Of a stretch of 7,979 bases of DNA, positions 1-6,894 are shown piece by piece. The DNA comes from Acidobacteriota bacterium. GTDB lineage: Bacteria; Acidobacteriota; Vicinamibacteria; Vicinamibacterales; SCN-69-37. The position numbers and the translations under genes were made by a program. Location of the stretch: assembly GCA_021824055.1 (NCBI GenBank), contig JAKALV010000145.1, forward strand, positions 1 through 7,979, given 5' to 3'. Each line of letters begins with the position of its first letter. Position 1 is the stretch's first letter. The notes under the pieces were generated by a model that saw only the letters and a list, made by a program, of their open reading frames with translations, made no database searches and was not told where the DNA came from.

Positions 1-1
1 G

Positions 2-685
2 GAGCGCGCGACGCTGATTGGCCCGGGTGATCCGGCCGGCCAACTCGTGGTGGGCGGGGCGCCGTCACATGCGCCCGGCATGACCTACGCGGCGGAGTTG
101 TCGCAGGTGGCGCTGCTGCCCGACGACCTGGCGGCCGGCGCGCAGCTGTTCCCGAAAGGCCAGCTCGACCAGGATCTGCAGCAGGTGGACCTGCGCGGAC
201 GCAACTCGTGGCGGCTGCTGATGCACGAGGTGTCCGCCGTCGAGCTGCTTGAGGTGCACCTCGTCAACGCGGTGGCGCCGTTCATCATCAACGCGCGCCT
301 GAAGGAGCTGATGCTCCGCACTCCGGAGCGCGACAAACACATCGTCAATGTCTCGGCGATGGAAGGGCAGTTCTACCGAAATTTCAAGACGACGCGGCAT
401 CCGCACACGAACATGGCGAAGGCGGCGCTCAACATGATGACGCGCACGTCGGCCACCGACTACTACAACGACGGCATTCACATGAACGCCGTCGACACGG
501 GATGGGTCACCGACGAAGACCCGGCCGAGATCGCCGCCCGCAAGGTCAAAGAGCAGTACTTTCACCCGCCGCTCGATATCGTCGACGGCGGCGCGCGCAT
601 CGTGGACCCGATCATCCACGGTTTCAACACGGGCGAGCACCTCTGGGGCAAGTTCCTCAAGGACTACCAAGAAACCGATTGGTAA
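2..685 (+). CDS. SDR-family oxidoreductase with substituted catalytic Tyr, 5'-truncated
   Basis: This is the C-terminal 227 residues of a short-chain dehydrogenase/reductase-like protein. The open frame runs in from the window edge, so the N-terminus and the Rossmann glycine motif are not visible. SDR landmarks, counted with the GTG at 47 as residue 1, are the helix-4 Asn in VNAVAPF (N74), the catalytic Ser in IVNVSAMEG (S103) and the Lys of HTNMAKAALNMMT (K125). They are followed by IHMNAVDTGW, which replaces the usual PG-x-x-x-T segment. The position four residues before the Lys, normally the catalytic Tyr, is Thr (T121, codon 407-409). I recall homologues sharing the HPHTNMAKAALNM block, so this is probably a family trait rather than a local mutation. 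The substrate is unknown and oxidoreductase activity is doubtful. The next gene starts 90 bp downstream on the same strand, with no evident functional link. Confidence 0.8.
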   Translation, partial: ERATLIGPGDPAGQLVVGGAPSHAPGMTYAAELSQVALLPDDLAAGAQLFPKGQLDQDLQQVDLRGRNSWRLLMHEVSAVELLEVHLVNAVAPFIINARLKELMLRTPERDKHIVNVSAMEGQFYRNFKTTRHPHTNMAKAALNMMTRTSATDYYNDGIHMNAVDTGWVTDEDPAEIAARKVKEQYFHPPLDIVDGGARIVDPIIHGFNTGEHLWGKFLKDYQETDW

Positions 686-727
686 ACATGGACGTCGCGA
701 AGCCTCCGGGCCTGAGTTCCGTTTGGA

Positions 728-772
728 ACAGCGCGCCCGGCTGTCCGCCGCGGTAGGCTGATTGACGCAGCC
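728..772 (+). other. two small hairpins upstream of the SGNH hydrolase start
   Basis: The 90-bp gap between the SDR stop and the SGNH start contains two potential 5-bp stems, each with a 7-nt loop. The first is ACAGC (728-732) with GCTGT (740-744). The second is GGCTG (756-760) with CAGCC (768-772), ending three bases before the ATG at 776. Neither has a T-tract, so neither is a classical intrinsic terminator. The second could mask the ribosome-binding region of the hydrolase gene. Short GC stems arise by chance in DNA like this. Confidence 0.2.
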
Positions 773-775
773 AGC

Positions 776-1759
776 ATGACGACCGATCCCCGAAACGGCA
801 TCCGCGCGGCCGGTGGCAAAGTGCTCCTGGTCGGCCTGTCCGTGCTGCTCTGCTTCGGCGTCGCCGAAGTCGGACTCCGCATCAAGGGCTTCGAGTTTCA
901 TCTCATGCCGACGATCCAGTTCGGCTGGCCGGATCCCGCCACCCTGCATGACCGGTACCGCGATGATCCCGATCTGTTCTGGGTCCTTCGCGACTACCAG
1001 GACCGCCTCGCACGGGCGCGCGCGACGCATCCGGACATCGTCTTCATGGGCGATTCTTGCACGGAGTTCGGCACGTATCCCGAGATCACGCTCGCGGCGC
1101 TCGCCGGCGAGAAAGAGCCGGTGTCGACCGGCGTCTCGCTCGGCACCGGCGGGTGGTCGTCGTCGCAGGGACTCGAGCAACTGCGGCGCGATGTCCTGCC
1201 GCTCCATCCGCGCGTCGTGACGATTTACTACGGATGGAACGATCATTGGGTGGCGCTCGGACCGACGGACGCCGAACTCGAGCGTGTACGCTGGTTGCTG
1301 GCGTTCGCCGAGCATTCCCGCCTCGCGCAGCTTATCGTCAAAGCCCGGTTCGGCCTGTCCGTCCCGATGGCGGAGCGCCCCAACCGCGTGCCGATCGACG
1401 CGTATCGCGCGAATTTGTCCGCGATGGTCCGGCTGGCGCGCAATGCCGGAATCGCGCCCGTGCTGATCACCGCGCCGACCAATCATGTCCGGGGCCACGA
1501 GCCCGCGTATCTGGCGGTTCGACACCTGCGCAATCTCTCCGAGCTGGTGCCGCTGCACGAGCAGTACCTCGACGTTGCCCGCGACGTGGCGCGGCGGAGC
1601 GGTGCCGTGCTGTGCGATCTCGCAAAAGACTTTGCGGCCCTGCCCCCGCCGCCGACGCCGCTGTTCCTCGCGGACGGCATTCACCTGACGCCTGCCGGCG
1701 ATCACGTGATCGCCCGGTTTCTGCTGCCGTGCATCGTGCAAGCCGCGTCATCGCGCTGA
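776..1759 (+). CDS. membrane-anchored SGNH/GDSL hydrolase family protein
   Basis: This 327-aa serine esterase/acyltransferase-fold protein has one N-terminal membrane segment (about residues 15-34, KVLLVGLSVLLCFGVAEVGL), probably a signal anchor placing the catalytic domain outside the cytoplasm. All four SGNH blocks are present: block I IVFMGDSCTEFG with nucleophile S94, block II glycine in GTGGWSS (about 123-129), block III YYGWNDHW with N155, and block V LADGIHLTPAGDH with the D300/H303 pair. The enzyme should therefore be catalytically competent for ester or acetyl/acyl transfer chemistry. The ATG at 776 gives a natural signal anchor but has no strong Shine-Dalgarno sequence. The gene converges on the GT-C glycosyltransferase and lies near the carbamoyltransferase cluster. 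This suggests action on a surface glycan or lipid-linked sugar. SGNH proteins also accompany carbamoyltransferase genes elsewhere (SxtL in the saxitoxin cluster). The substrate cannot be read from the sequence. Confidence 0.88.
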   Translation: MTTDPRNGIRAAGGKVLLVGLSVLLCFGVAEVGLRIKGFEFHLMPTIQFGWPDPATLHDRYRDDPDLFWVLRDYQDRLARARATHPDIVFMGDSCTEFGTYPEITLAALAGEKEPVSTGVSLGTGGWSSSQGLEQLRRDVLPLHPRVVTIYYGWNDHWVALGPTDAELERVRWLLAFAEHSRLAQLIVKARFGLSVPMAERPNRVPIDAYRANLSAMVRLARNAGIAPVLITAPTNHVRGHEPAYLAVRHLRNLSELVPLHEQYLDVARDVARRSGAVLCDLAKDFAALPPPPTPLFLADGIHLTPAGDHVIARFLLPCIVQAASSR

Positions 1760-1770
1760 CGCGGATCGCG

Positions 1771-1789
1771 CCGGCGGCGACGTCGCCGG
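1771..1789. terminator. GC-rich palindrome between convergent genes, possible bidirectional terminator
   Basis: The 30-bp gap between the convergent SGNH and GT-C genes holds a perfect 14-bp palindrome, CGGCGACGTCGCCG (1775-1788). It can alternatively fold as a CCGGCG/CGCCGG stem (1771-1776 with 1784-1789) around a 7-nt loop. It abuts the glycosyltransferase stop codon. There is no U-tract on either side, so factor-independent termination is uncertain. Its position between two stop codons is the main argument for a function. Confidence 0.35.
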
Positions 1790-3856
1790 TCAATGCCAGC
1801 TGAAGCTGAGGTGGCTTCGGACGTAGCGTCCGAGCGCAGGACTCTGGCCGAGCAGGCGCAGCGCATCGAGCGTCACTGTCGCGGACTCGTCCGTCTTCGA
1901 CACGAGATCGATCGTCAGCCCTGAGGCGCGCAGGCCGGTCGGCAGGTCGACCTTGGCCGGCTTCAGCGAGTGCCAGTCGACGTCCAACTCGTGGCAGAAC
2001 AGCGTTTCGCCGGATGCGCCGGTCAGGGTGAACCGAACGGACACCGGGCCGGACGAACGAATGCCTGCGAGGTCGATGCCGGAGACGTCTGACATCTGGC
2101 CGATCGAAAACGACATCGTTCGGCGACTGCGGAACGTAACATCGCCGATTGCGTCGCGCAGGTACGGAAATCTGCGCGGAACCTCCGTCGTTGGGACCGG
2201 TACATCGTCGATCGCCACACCGGCCACGGAGGAGACGTGGACAAGATTCTCGAGAAACATCGACGGATTGTGCCGATATGCGTCGTCGGGCTTGTCCGTC
2301 CGTTCGTAGACGGCGTTCTCGCCGGCCGGATCAACGGCCATGAGGCGGTAGTGGCCGTCCAGCAGCGTCTCCGGCTTCCGGTCGTGGTTGGCGTGCGTCA
2401 GCAGATCGGTCCGCAGGATGAGGAAGCGCGCATCGTAGTAGAGCAGATACGACTGCGCGGCCATGACCGGTCCGGGCGTCGTCGGCGAGTACCGGCCCAC
2501 TTCCGTGAAGTAGATATCCGTCGTCGGCAGCCTCGCTTCGAACTTGGAGCAGATGCCCAGGTCGTCGAGGTTCTCGGCATCCAGTTCGAACGGCAGGAAC
2601 CCGGCCTGATTGCCTGCGGTGATGGTGCCCGGCGCGATCCGACCGCCGAGGATGTCGATGAGGCCGTAGTACGGGAAGAAGAACCGATGCAGGTCGCGGC
2701 TGGGATGCGCGACGAAATTCTGCGCTTCCTCAGCGCGTTCGTACGCGGCGAGAAACCCCGGGGCCCGGCTCGCGGTCCAGGCGATCACCACCAGCGCGAC
2801 CGTCCAGCCCCATTTCGGCCACCGATACGCGATGCGGCCGGTCGCCATCGCCACGAGCAGCGCGAGGATGGGCAGCATCGGCACAAAGAACCGGAAGCCG
2901 AACATCCAGTCGCCCACGACCGACAAATACATGAAGATCCCCGCCGCGCTCATCGCCAGCGCCAGGCCGACGCGACGGCGCACGGCCGCCAGCAGCGCCA
3001 GGCCTGCCATGGCGAACGCGGCCACCCAACCGTATACCTCGATGAAGGCCTGCCAGTAGGGCACGTCCGGGTTCTTCAGCAGCAGCCGGTCATGCGGCAA
3101 CAGTTTGTACAGCACCTTGGCGTAGAGCGGCGTCGAGATCAGGCTGCCGAAGTACAGGAGGCGGCCGAGGTGATAGATGACGACGACCAGGGCGACGGGG
3201 GCGATGCTGCGTCGCAGCACATCGCGGCGATGTACCTTGGCGCCGGTGATGAGAAACGCGCCGAGGATGACGCCGACATAGACGAAGCCGTCCAGGCGTT
3301 CGAGGATCGCGAGGACCGCGGCGAGCGTCGCCACGCCATACGCCGGCTCCTCGCGGCCGACAAACGCCCACAGCAGCAGCGTGATCAGGAGGGCGAACGG
3401 CACGGCTTCAAGCGACGAGCAGCTCCAGACCGCCAGCGGTCCCGCCGTGGCGAGAAACGCCAGGCCGGCCATCGCGCCCGGAAGGCCGGTGCCGGCGCGC
3501 TTCATCATTTGCCAGACGAGCACCAGCACGCCGGCGCCGCAGGCGAAGGACAAGGCCTTGCCGACGAAGAACACATCGACTTTCGGCAGGTGGAGCAGCT
3601 TGATCGCGGTCAGGATCGCGACGTTCATCCAGATGTGCAGGAAATTCGAGTAGCCCTCAACGCGCCCTTCGAGCGGGGTGTAGATCAGCCCGCGCCCGTG
3701 CAGGATGTTCTGCGCGTAGACGTAGGAAATGCCCTCGTCATCCACGAAGAAGTAGAGAAACTGGGCGGCGTACGCGACGAACACAGCGACCGCGGCGACG
3801 CAGAGCCAGCGCGGCACAGGCGAGCGCGCGGCGGCGACGGTGTGGTCGTCGGACAC
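1790..3856 (-). CDS. GT-C fold polytopic membrane glycosyltransferase, AftB/ArnT-like
   Basis: This 688-aa integral membrane glycosyltransferase probably transfers a sugar from a polyprenyl-phosphate donor on the outer face of the membrane. The first predicted helix (about 17-38) is followed by the acidic loop VDDEGISYVYAQN (D39, D40, E41) and then GRGLIY and VEGYSNF (66-72). This layout is typical of GT-C enzymes, closest to the arabinofuranosyltransferase AftB-like type, in which the loop acid is catalytic. About ten to twelve hydrophobic segments follow up to residue 365, including GDWMFGFRFFVPMLP (315-329), which resembles the AftB-type GD-F/W-M block. Residues about 366-688 form a soluble extracytoplasmic domain. 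Its last 120 residues look strand-rich, like a carbohydrate-binding-type beta sandwich. The start is GTG (3854-3856), because no earlier in-frame ATG precedes the first helix; GTGGGG lies just upstream. It is transcribed divergently from the carbamoyltransferase. Sugar and acceptor are unknown. Confidence 0.85.
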   Translation of the reverse strand: MSDDHTVAAARSPVPRWLCVAAVAVFVAYAAQFLYFFVDDEGISYVYAQNILHGRGLIYTPLEGRVEGYSNFLHIWMNVAILTAIKLLHLPKVDVFFVGKALSFACGAGVLVLVWQMMKRAGTGLPGAMAGLAFLATAGPLAVWSCSSLEAVPFALLITLLLWAFVGREEPAYGVATLAAVLAILERLDGFVYVGVILGAFLITGAKVHRRDVLRRSIAPVALVVVIYHLGRLLYFGSLISTPLYAKVLYKLLPHDRLLLKNPDVPYWQAFIEVYGWVAAFAMAGLALLAAVRRRVGLALAMSAAGIFMYLSVVGDWMFGFRFFVPMLPILALLVAMATGRIAYRWPKWGWTVALVVIAWTASRAPGFLAAYERAEEAQNFVAHPSRDLHRFFFPYYGLIDILGGRIAPGTITAGNQAGFLPFELDAENLDDLGICSKFEARLPTTDIYFTEVGRYSPTTPGPVMAAQSYLLYYDARFLILRTDLLTHANHDRKPETLLDGHYRLMAVDPAGENAVYERTDKPDDAYRHNPSMFLENLVHVSSVAGVAIDDVPVPTTEVPRRFPYLRDAIGDVTFRSRRTMSFSIGQMSDVSGIDLAGIRSSGPVSVRFTLTGASGETLFCHELDVDWHSLKPAKVDLPTGLRASGLTIDLVSKTDESATVTLDALRLLGQSPALGRYVRSHLSFSWH

Positions 3857-4017
3857 TGCCCCACTCTAGGGACTTGTCTGCGGTGAGGCTGTCCTCTTCT
3901 GCACAGGCGAGCCTTTGGGGGGGGCCGAGGGGCCCGCTTCGACCGTTTGACAACGTCATTCCCCGCCGCCAACTATGATCACGTGCGCTCACTGCTTCAG
4001 ACCGCGTCCCGCCGACC
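3857..4017. promoter_or_regulatory. divergent intergenic region between GT-C and carbamoyltransferase genes
   Basis: This 161-bp spacer has a gene leaving in each direction, so it should contain promoters for both. A run of eight G (3917-3924, eight C on the transcribed side of the glycosyltransferase) sits in the middle. I could not identify a convincing leftward promoter. The rightward candidate is listed separately. I see no strong inverted repeat that would mark an operator. Confidence 0.5.
3947..3979 (+). promoter_or_regulatory. candidate sigma-70 promoter for the carbamoyltransferase cluster
   Basis: A perfect -35 consensus TTGACA lies at 3947-3952. TATGAT, one mismatch from the -10 consensus, lies at 3974-3979, about 39 bp before the GTG start. 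The spacer is 21 bp, longer than the usual 16-18, so the promoter would be weak, activator-dependent, or partly coincidental. A poorer -10 (AACTAT, 3971-3976) would give an 18-bp spacer. The location immediately upstream of the rightward cluster supports the call. Confidence 0.4.
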
Positions 4018-5853
4018 GTGACCCACATTCTCGGCATCTCGGCGTACTACCACGACAGCGCGGCGTGTCTCGTCCGGGACGGACAGATCCTGGCCGCGGC
4101 ACAGGAAGAACGCTTTACGCGGAAGAAGCACGACGCGTCGTTTCCGGAACACGCGGTGGCGTATTGCCTTCGTGAGGCCGGGATCGAGCGGGGCGACCTC
4201 GACTTCGTCGCGTTCTACGAAAAGCCCCTGCTGAAGTTCGACCGCCTGCTCGAAACCTACGTGGCCTACTCCCCGCGGGGTTTCAAGGTCTTTCTGATGG
4301 GCCTACCGCTCTGGCTCAAGCAGAAGCTGCACATGCCGCGCGAACTCGACCGCGGTCTCCGCGGCGAATATCACCGACGCTACGTCTATCCCAGCCATCA
4401 CGAGTCGCACGCCGCGAGCGCGTTCTTTCCGTCGCCGTTCGACGAGGCCGCGATCCTGACGCTCGATGGTGTCGGAGAATGGTCCACCGGCAGCATCGGC
4501 ATCGGCCGCGGCAATCGCATCGAACTCCTCTGCGAGATGCACTTTCCGCACTCGCTCGGGTTGCTGTATTCCGCGATGACGTACTTCACGGGCTTCCGAG
4601 TGAACAGCGGGGAATACAAGCTGATGGGGCTGGCGCCATACGGCGAACCCATTTACCGGGATGCCATCTTGAAGCACCTGGTCGATCTCAAGCCCGACGG
4701 ATCGTTCCGGTTGAACATGAAGTACTTCGCGTACGGCTATGCCGACGTCATGACATCAGCCGCGATGGCATCGCTCTTCGACGGACCGGCCCGGGCGGTC
4801 GAAAGCGAACTCACCCAGCGCGAAATGGACATCGCGGCGTCCATTCAGGCCGTCACCGAAGAGATCGTCCTGCGAATCGCCCGCCACGCCCACGAGTTGA
4901 CCGGCCTGCGCCACCTGACGCTCGCCGGCGGCGTCGCCCTGAACTGCGTGGCCAACGGCCGGCTGTTGCGCGAAGGTCCGTTCGAACACCTCTGGATTCA
5001 GCCGGCCGCCGGCGACGCGGGCGGAGCGCTCGGCGCGGCGATGTTCGTGTGGCACCAGTTGCTCGACAGACCGCGCGCGAACGGCGGACACGACGTGCAG
5101 CATGGCTCCCTGCTCGGTCCCAGTTACTCGAACGAAGAGATTCGAGCGTTTCTCGACTCCGTGGGCGCCGTGTACGAATACTACGAAACCGAAGACGCCT
5201 TGGCGGACGCGGTCGCGGCGTTGATCGCATCCGAGCAAGTCGTCGGCCACGTTGCCGGCCGGATGGAATTCGGCCCCCGCGCGCTTGGCAACCGGTCGAT
5301 TCTCGGCGACGCCCGGTCGACGTCGATGCAATCGGTCATGAATCTCAAGATCAAGTTCCGCGAGTCGTTCCGGCCGTTTGCGCCGGCGGTATTGCGCGAA
5401 GACGTCGATGAGTACTTCGACGTGCGACCGCAGGAAGACAGCCCGTACATGCTGCTGGTCGCCGGCGTGCGCAAGGACAAGCTGATCGAGGTCGCCGGCT
5501 CGGCGGCCAAGGGCATCGAGAAACTGAAACAGCCCCGATCGGTTATTCCGGCGGTGACGCACGTGGATGGATCGGCCCGGCTTCAAACGGTCGATCGCGA
5601 GCGGCACCCGCGCTTGCATCGCATTCTCGAACGCTTCAAGCTGCTGACGGGCAGCTCCGCGGTAATCAACACGAGCTTCAACGTGCGCGGCGAGCCGATC
5701 GTCAACACGCCGGCCGACGCGTACCGGTGCTTTCTCGGCACGAACATGGACGCGCTCGTGCTTGAGAACTGCATTCTTCGCCGGGCACACCAGCCGGCGG
5801 CGCAACAGCACGTCAATCGCGAGGCCTACCTCGCGCAGTTTGCATTGGACTGA
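4018..5853 (+). CDS. NodU/TobZ/SxtI-family O-carbamoyltransferase
   Basis: This 611-aa enzyme should form carbamoyl-adenylate from carbamoyl phosphate and ATP and transfer the carbamoyl group to a hydroxyl, giving a carbamate ester. The N-terminal Kae1-like domain (about 1-350) begins with the family signature ILGISAYYHDSAACL. It carries the metal-binding histidines in SHHESHAASAF (H127, H131) and the downstream aspartate in GDAGGALGAA (D333), matching the two His and one Asp of TobZ. DGVGEW (150-155) and GEYKLMGLAPYG (198-209) are also present. The C-terminal YrdC-like domain (about 390-590) has GRMEFGPRALGNRSIL, FRPFAPAVL, HVDGSARLQTV and INTSFNVRGEPIVNTP. The length is normal for the family and no key residue is missing. 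The GTG start places the signature at the very N-terminus. It lies 3 bp before the SxtJ-like gene, so the two are almost certainly co-translated. The acceptor is unknown; neighbours suggest a surface glycan or lipid-linked sugar. Confidence 0.95.
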   Translation: MTHILGISAYYHDSAACLVRDGQILAAAQEERFTRKKHDASFPEHAVAYCLREAGIERGDLDFVAFYEKPLLKFDRLLETYVAYSPRGFKVFLMGLPLWLKQKLHMPRELDRGLRGEYHRRYVYPSHHESHAASAFFPSPFDEAAILTLDGVGEWSTGSIGIGRGNRIELLCEMHFPHSLGLLYSAMTYFTGFRVNSGEYKLMGLAPYGEPIYRDAILKHLVDLKPDGSFRLNMKYFAYGYADVMTSAAMASLFDGPARAVESELTQREMDIAASIQAVTEEIVLRIARHAHELTGLRHLTLAGGVALNCVANGRLLREGPFEHLWIQPAAGDAGGALGAAMFVWHQLLDRPRANGGHDVQHGSLLGPSYSNEEIRAFLDSVGAVYEYYETEDALADAVAALIASEQVVGHVAGRMEFGPRALGNRSILGDARSTSMQSVMNLKIKFRESFRPFAPAVLREDVDEYFDVRPQEDSPYMLLVAGVRKDKLIEVAGSAAKGIEKLKQPRSVIPAVTHVDGSARLQTVDRERHPRLHRILERFKLLTGSSAVINTSFNVRGEPIVNTPADAYRCFLGTNMDALVLENCILRRAHQPAAQQHVNREAYLAQFALD

Positions 5854-5856
5854 CTC

Positions 5857-6300
5857 ATGAGCGGCATTGTCGAAATCAACTGGAAGCCCACCGACCGGAT
5901 CCTGCGCCAGTTCGGATTCATCGCGGTCGGGGCGTTTGGCGCGCTGGCGGCCAGCGCATGGACCAGACGACTGATGTTCGGCGGCCTCGGCGTGCGCCGG
6001 CTCGAGGTGGCGTCGGTTCTGGCGGCCCTGGCCGTGATCAGCTTGGTGGCGTCGCTCACCCACCCTCGGGCCAACCTGCCGCTCTTCCTGGGGCTGACGC
6101 TCGTCTCGTATCCAGTCGGCTTCGTGTTGTCGTATGCCATCATGGCCGTGCTCTTCTACGGGGTCTTTGCACCAATCGCGCTGATCATGCGGCTGGCCAG
6201 ACGGGATCCGCTCCACCGGAGGGCGGATCGGGCCGCGGCAAGCTACTGGATACGCGTGGAGCCGCGCGGCGACGCGAAGAGTTATTTTCGGCAATTCTGA
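5857..6300 (+). CDS. SxtJ-family membrane protein
   Basis: This 147-aa protein of unknown biochemical role is typically encoded directly after a carbamoyltransferase, as SxtJ is in the saxitoxin cluster. It opens with VEINWKPTDRILRQFGFI, a typical family start. It has three to four hydrophobic segments (about 20-37, 52-68, 74-91 and 92-113), then a short cytosolic-looking tail with RRDPLHRRAD, ASYW and the C-terminal YFRQF. The ATG lies three bases after the carbamoyltransferase stop, which implies tight translational coupling. Its likely role is as membrane tether, partner or acceptor-presenting subunit for the soluble carbamoyltransferase; that is inference from conserved neighbourhood, since no catalytic motif is visible. 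Family assignment rests on motif recall and context. Confidence 0.82.
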   Translation: MSGIVEINWKPTDRILRQFGFIAVGAFGALAASAWTRRLMFGGLGVRRLEVASVLAALAVISLVASLTHPRANLPLFLGLTLVSYPVGFVLSYAIMAVLFYGVFAPIALIMRLARRDPLHRRADRAAASYWIRVEPRGDAKSYFRQF

Positions 6301-6327
6301 GCGCGCCCGGCGCGCCGGTGAAATTCG

Positions 6328-6534
6328 ATGACTGACCAGCAGCGCGACGGCGAACGGCGATTCGTAAACGAAGCGGGCGAAGCGCGTCCGGGCCTGGTGC
6401 GCGAATTCGTCGACTTCCTCAAGAACAACAAGAAGTGGTGGCTCGTGCCGATCGTGATCCTGATCGTGCTGTTCGGTCTGCTGGTGCTCCTGAGCGGCTC
6501 GGCCGCCGGTCCGTTCATCTACACGCTGTTCTGA
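6328..6534 (+). CDS. DUF5989 / SxtK-like single-pass mini membrane protein
   Basis: This is a 68-aa single-span membrane protein. A polar N-terminus (1-22) leads to the family core: VREFVDFLKNNKKWWLVP (24-41), a hydrophobic helix (about 40-56), and the conserved end GSAAGPFIYTLF (57-68). I recognise the KKWWL-P and PFIYTLF signatures from DUF5989, which includes SxtK-type proteins beside SxtJ and carbamoyltransferase genes. The ATG at 6328 gives about 20 residues more than the usual roughly 50-aa member; the GTG at V24 is a possible alternative start. It sits 27 bp after the SxtJ-like gene and is probably in the same operon. The function is unknown; a membrane accessory of the carbamoylation complex is the natural guess. 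Confidence 0.85.
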   Translation: MTDQQRDGERRFVNEAGEARPGLVREFVDFLKNNKKWWLVPIVILIVLFGLLVLLSGSAAGPFIYTLF

Positions 6535-6640
6535 CCGCGCATCACATCGCGCACACGGAGAACCACTCGGACTGGTAGGCCCTCCGGATGGATTGTCTGC
6601 AACGAAGATGCTCCGGGTCCCGTCCAATCCCTCAGAACCC

Positions 6641-6841
6641 ATGGGCTTCCTCTTCATCCTCGCCGCCTGGTTCATCCTGTTCATGATCGCGTGGCCCGTG
6701 GCCCTGGTGCTGCTCGTCCTCCTCCCGTTTGTCTGGCTGATCTCCCTCCCATTCCGCATCGTCGGCATCGTCGTCGAAGCCATGCTGGCGCTGATCCGCG
6801 CGATCCTCTTCCTGCCGGCGCGGATCCTCGGGTATCGATAA
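6641..6841 (+). CDS. small hydrophobic membrane protein of unknown function
   Basis: This 66-aa protein is almost entirely hydrophobic and I do not recognise its family. From the ATG at 6641 it starts MGFLFILAAWFILFMIAW. It continues through a second leucine/valine-rich stretch (about 20-34), then SLPFRIVGIVVEAMLALI and a C-terminal LPARILGYR, suggesting two or three membrane helices with a basic tail. In-frame starts further upstream exist (TTG 6593, ATG 6608), but they would add a polar Ser/Pro-rich leader, so I prefer 6641; the Shine-Dalgarno region is weak. It follows the DUF5989 gene by 106 bp on the same strand and could be a trailing member of that operon or an independent gene. The hydrophobic design and absence of stops argue that it is real. 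Confidence 0.6.
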   Translation: MGFLFILAAWFILFMIAWPVALVLLVLLPFVWLISLPFRIVGIVVEAMLALIRAILFLPARILGYR

Positions 6842-6894
6842 TCAGATAATTGTTGTCTTCCTCCTGGCCAGACCACGGCGGTCCTTGTCACACT

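Noticed and set aside
65..1741. A 558-codon minus-strand open frame opposite the SDR and SGNH genes
   Set aside because: Low-complexity Arg/His/Val-rich translation with no motif; the plus-strand genes carry clear catalytic motifs.
2237..3886. A 549-codon plus-strand open frame opposite the GT-C gene
   Set aside because: It translates to a charged, Arg/Gln/Asp-rich sequence with no family resemblance, while the minus strand encodes a coherent polytopic membrane protein.
4479..5411. A 310-codon second plus-strand frame inside the carbamoyltransferase gene
   Set aside because: The Arg-rich translation is a frame-shifted shadow; the carbamoyltransferase frame has all family motifs uninterrupted.
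6850..6894. TTG-initiated N-terminal extension of the DUF486 protein
   Set aside because: It adds 15 polar residues outside the family pattern; the ATG at 6895 gives the normal 115-aa length.
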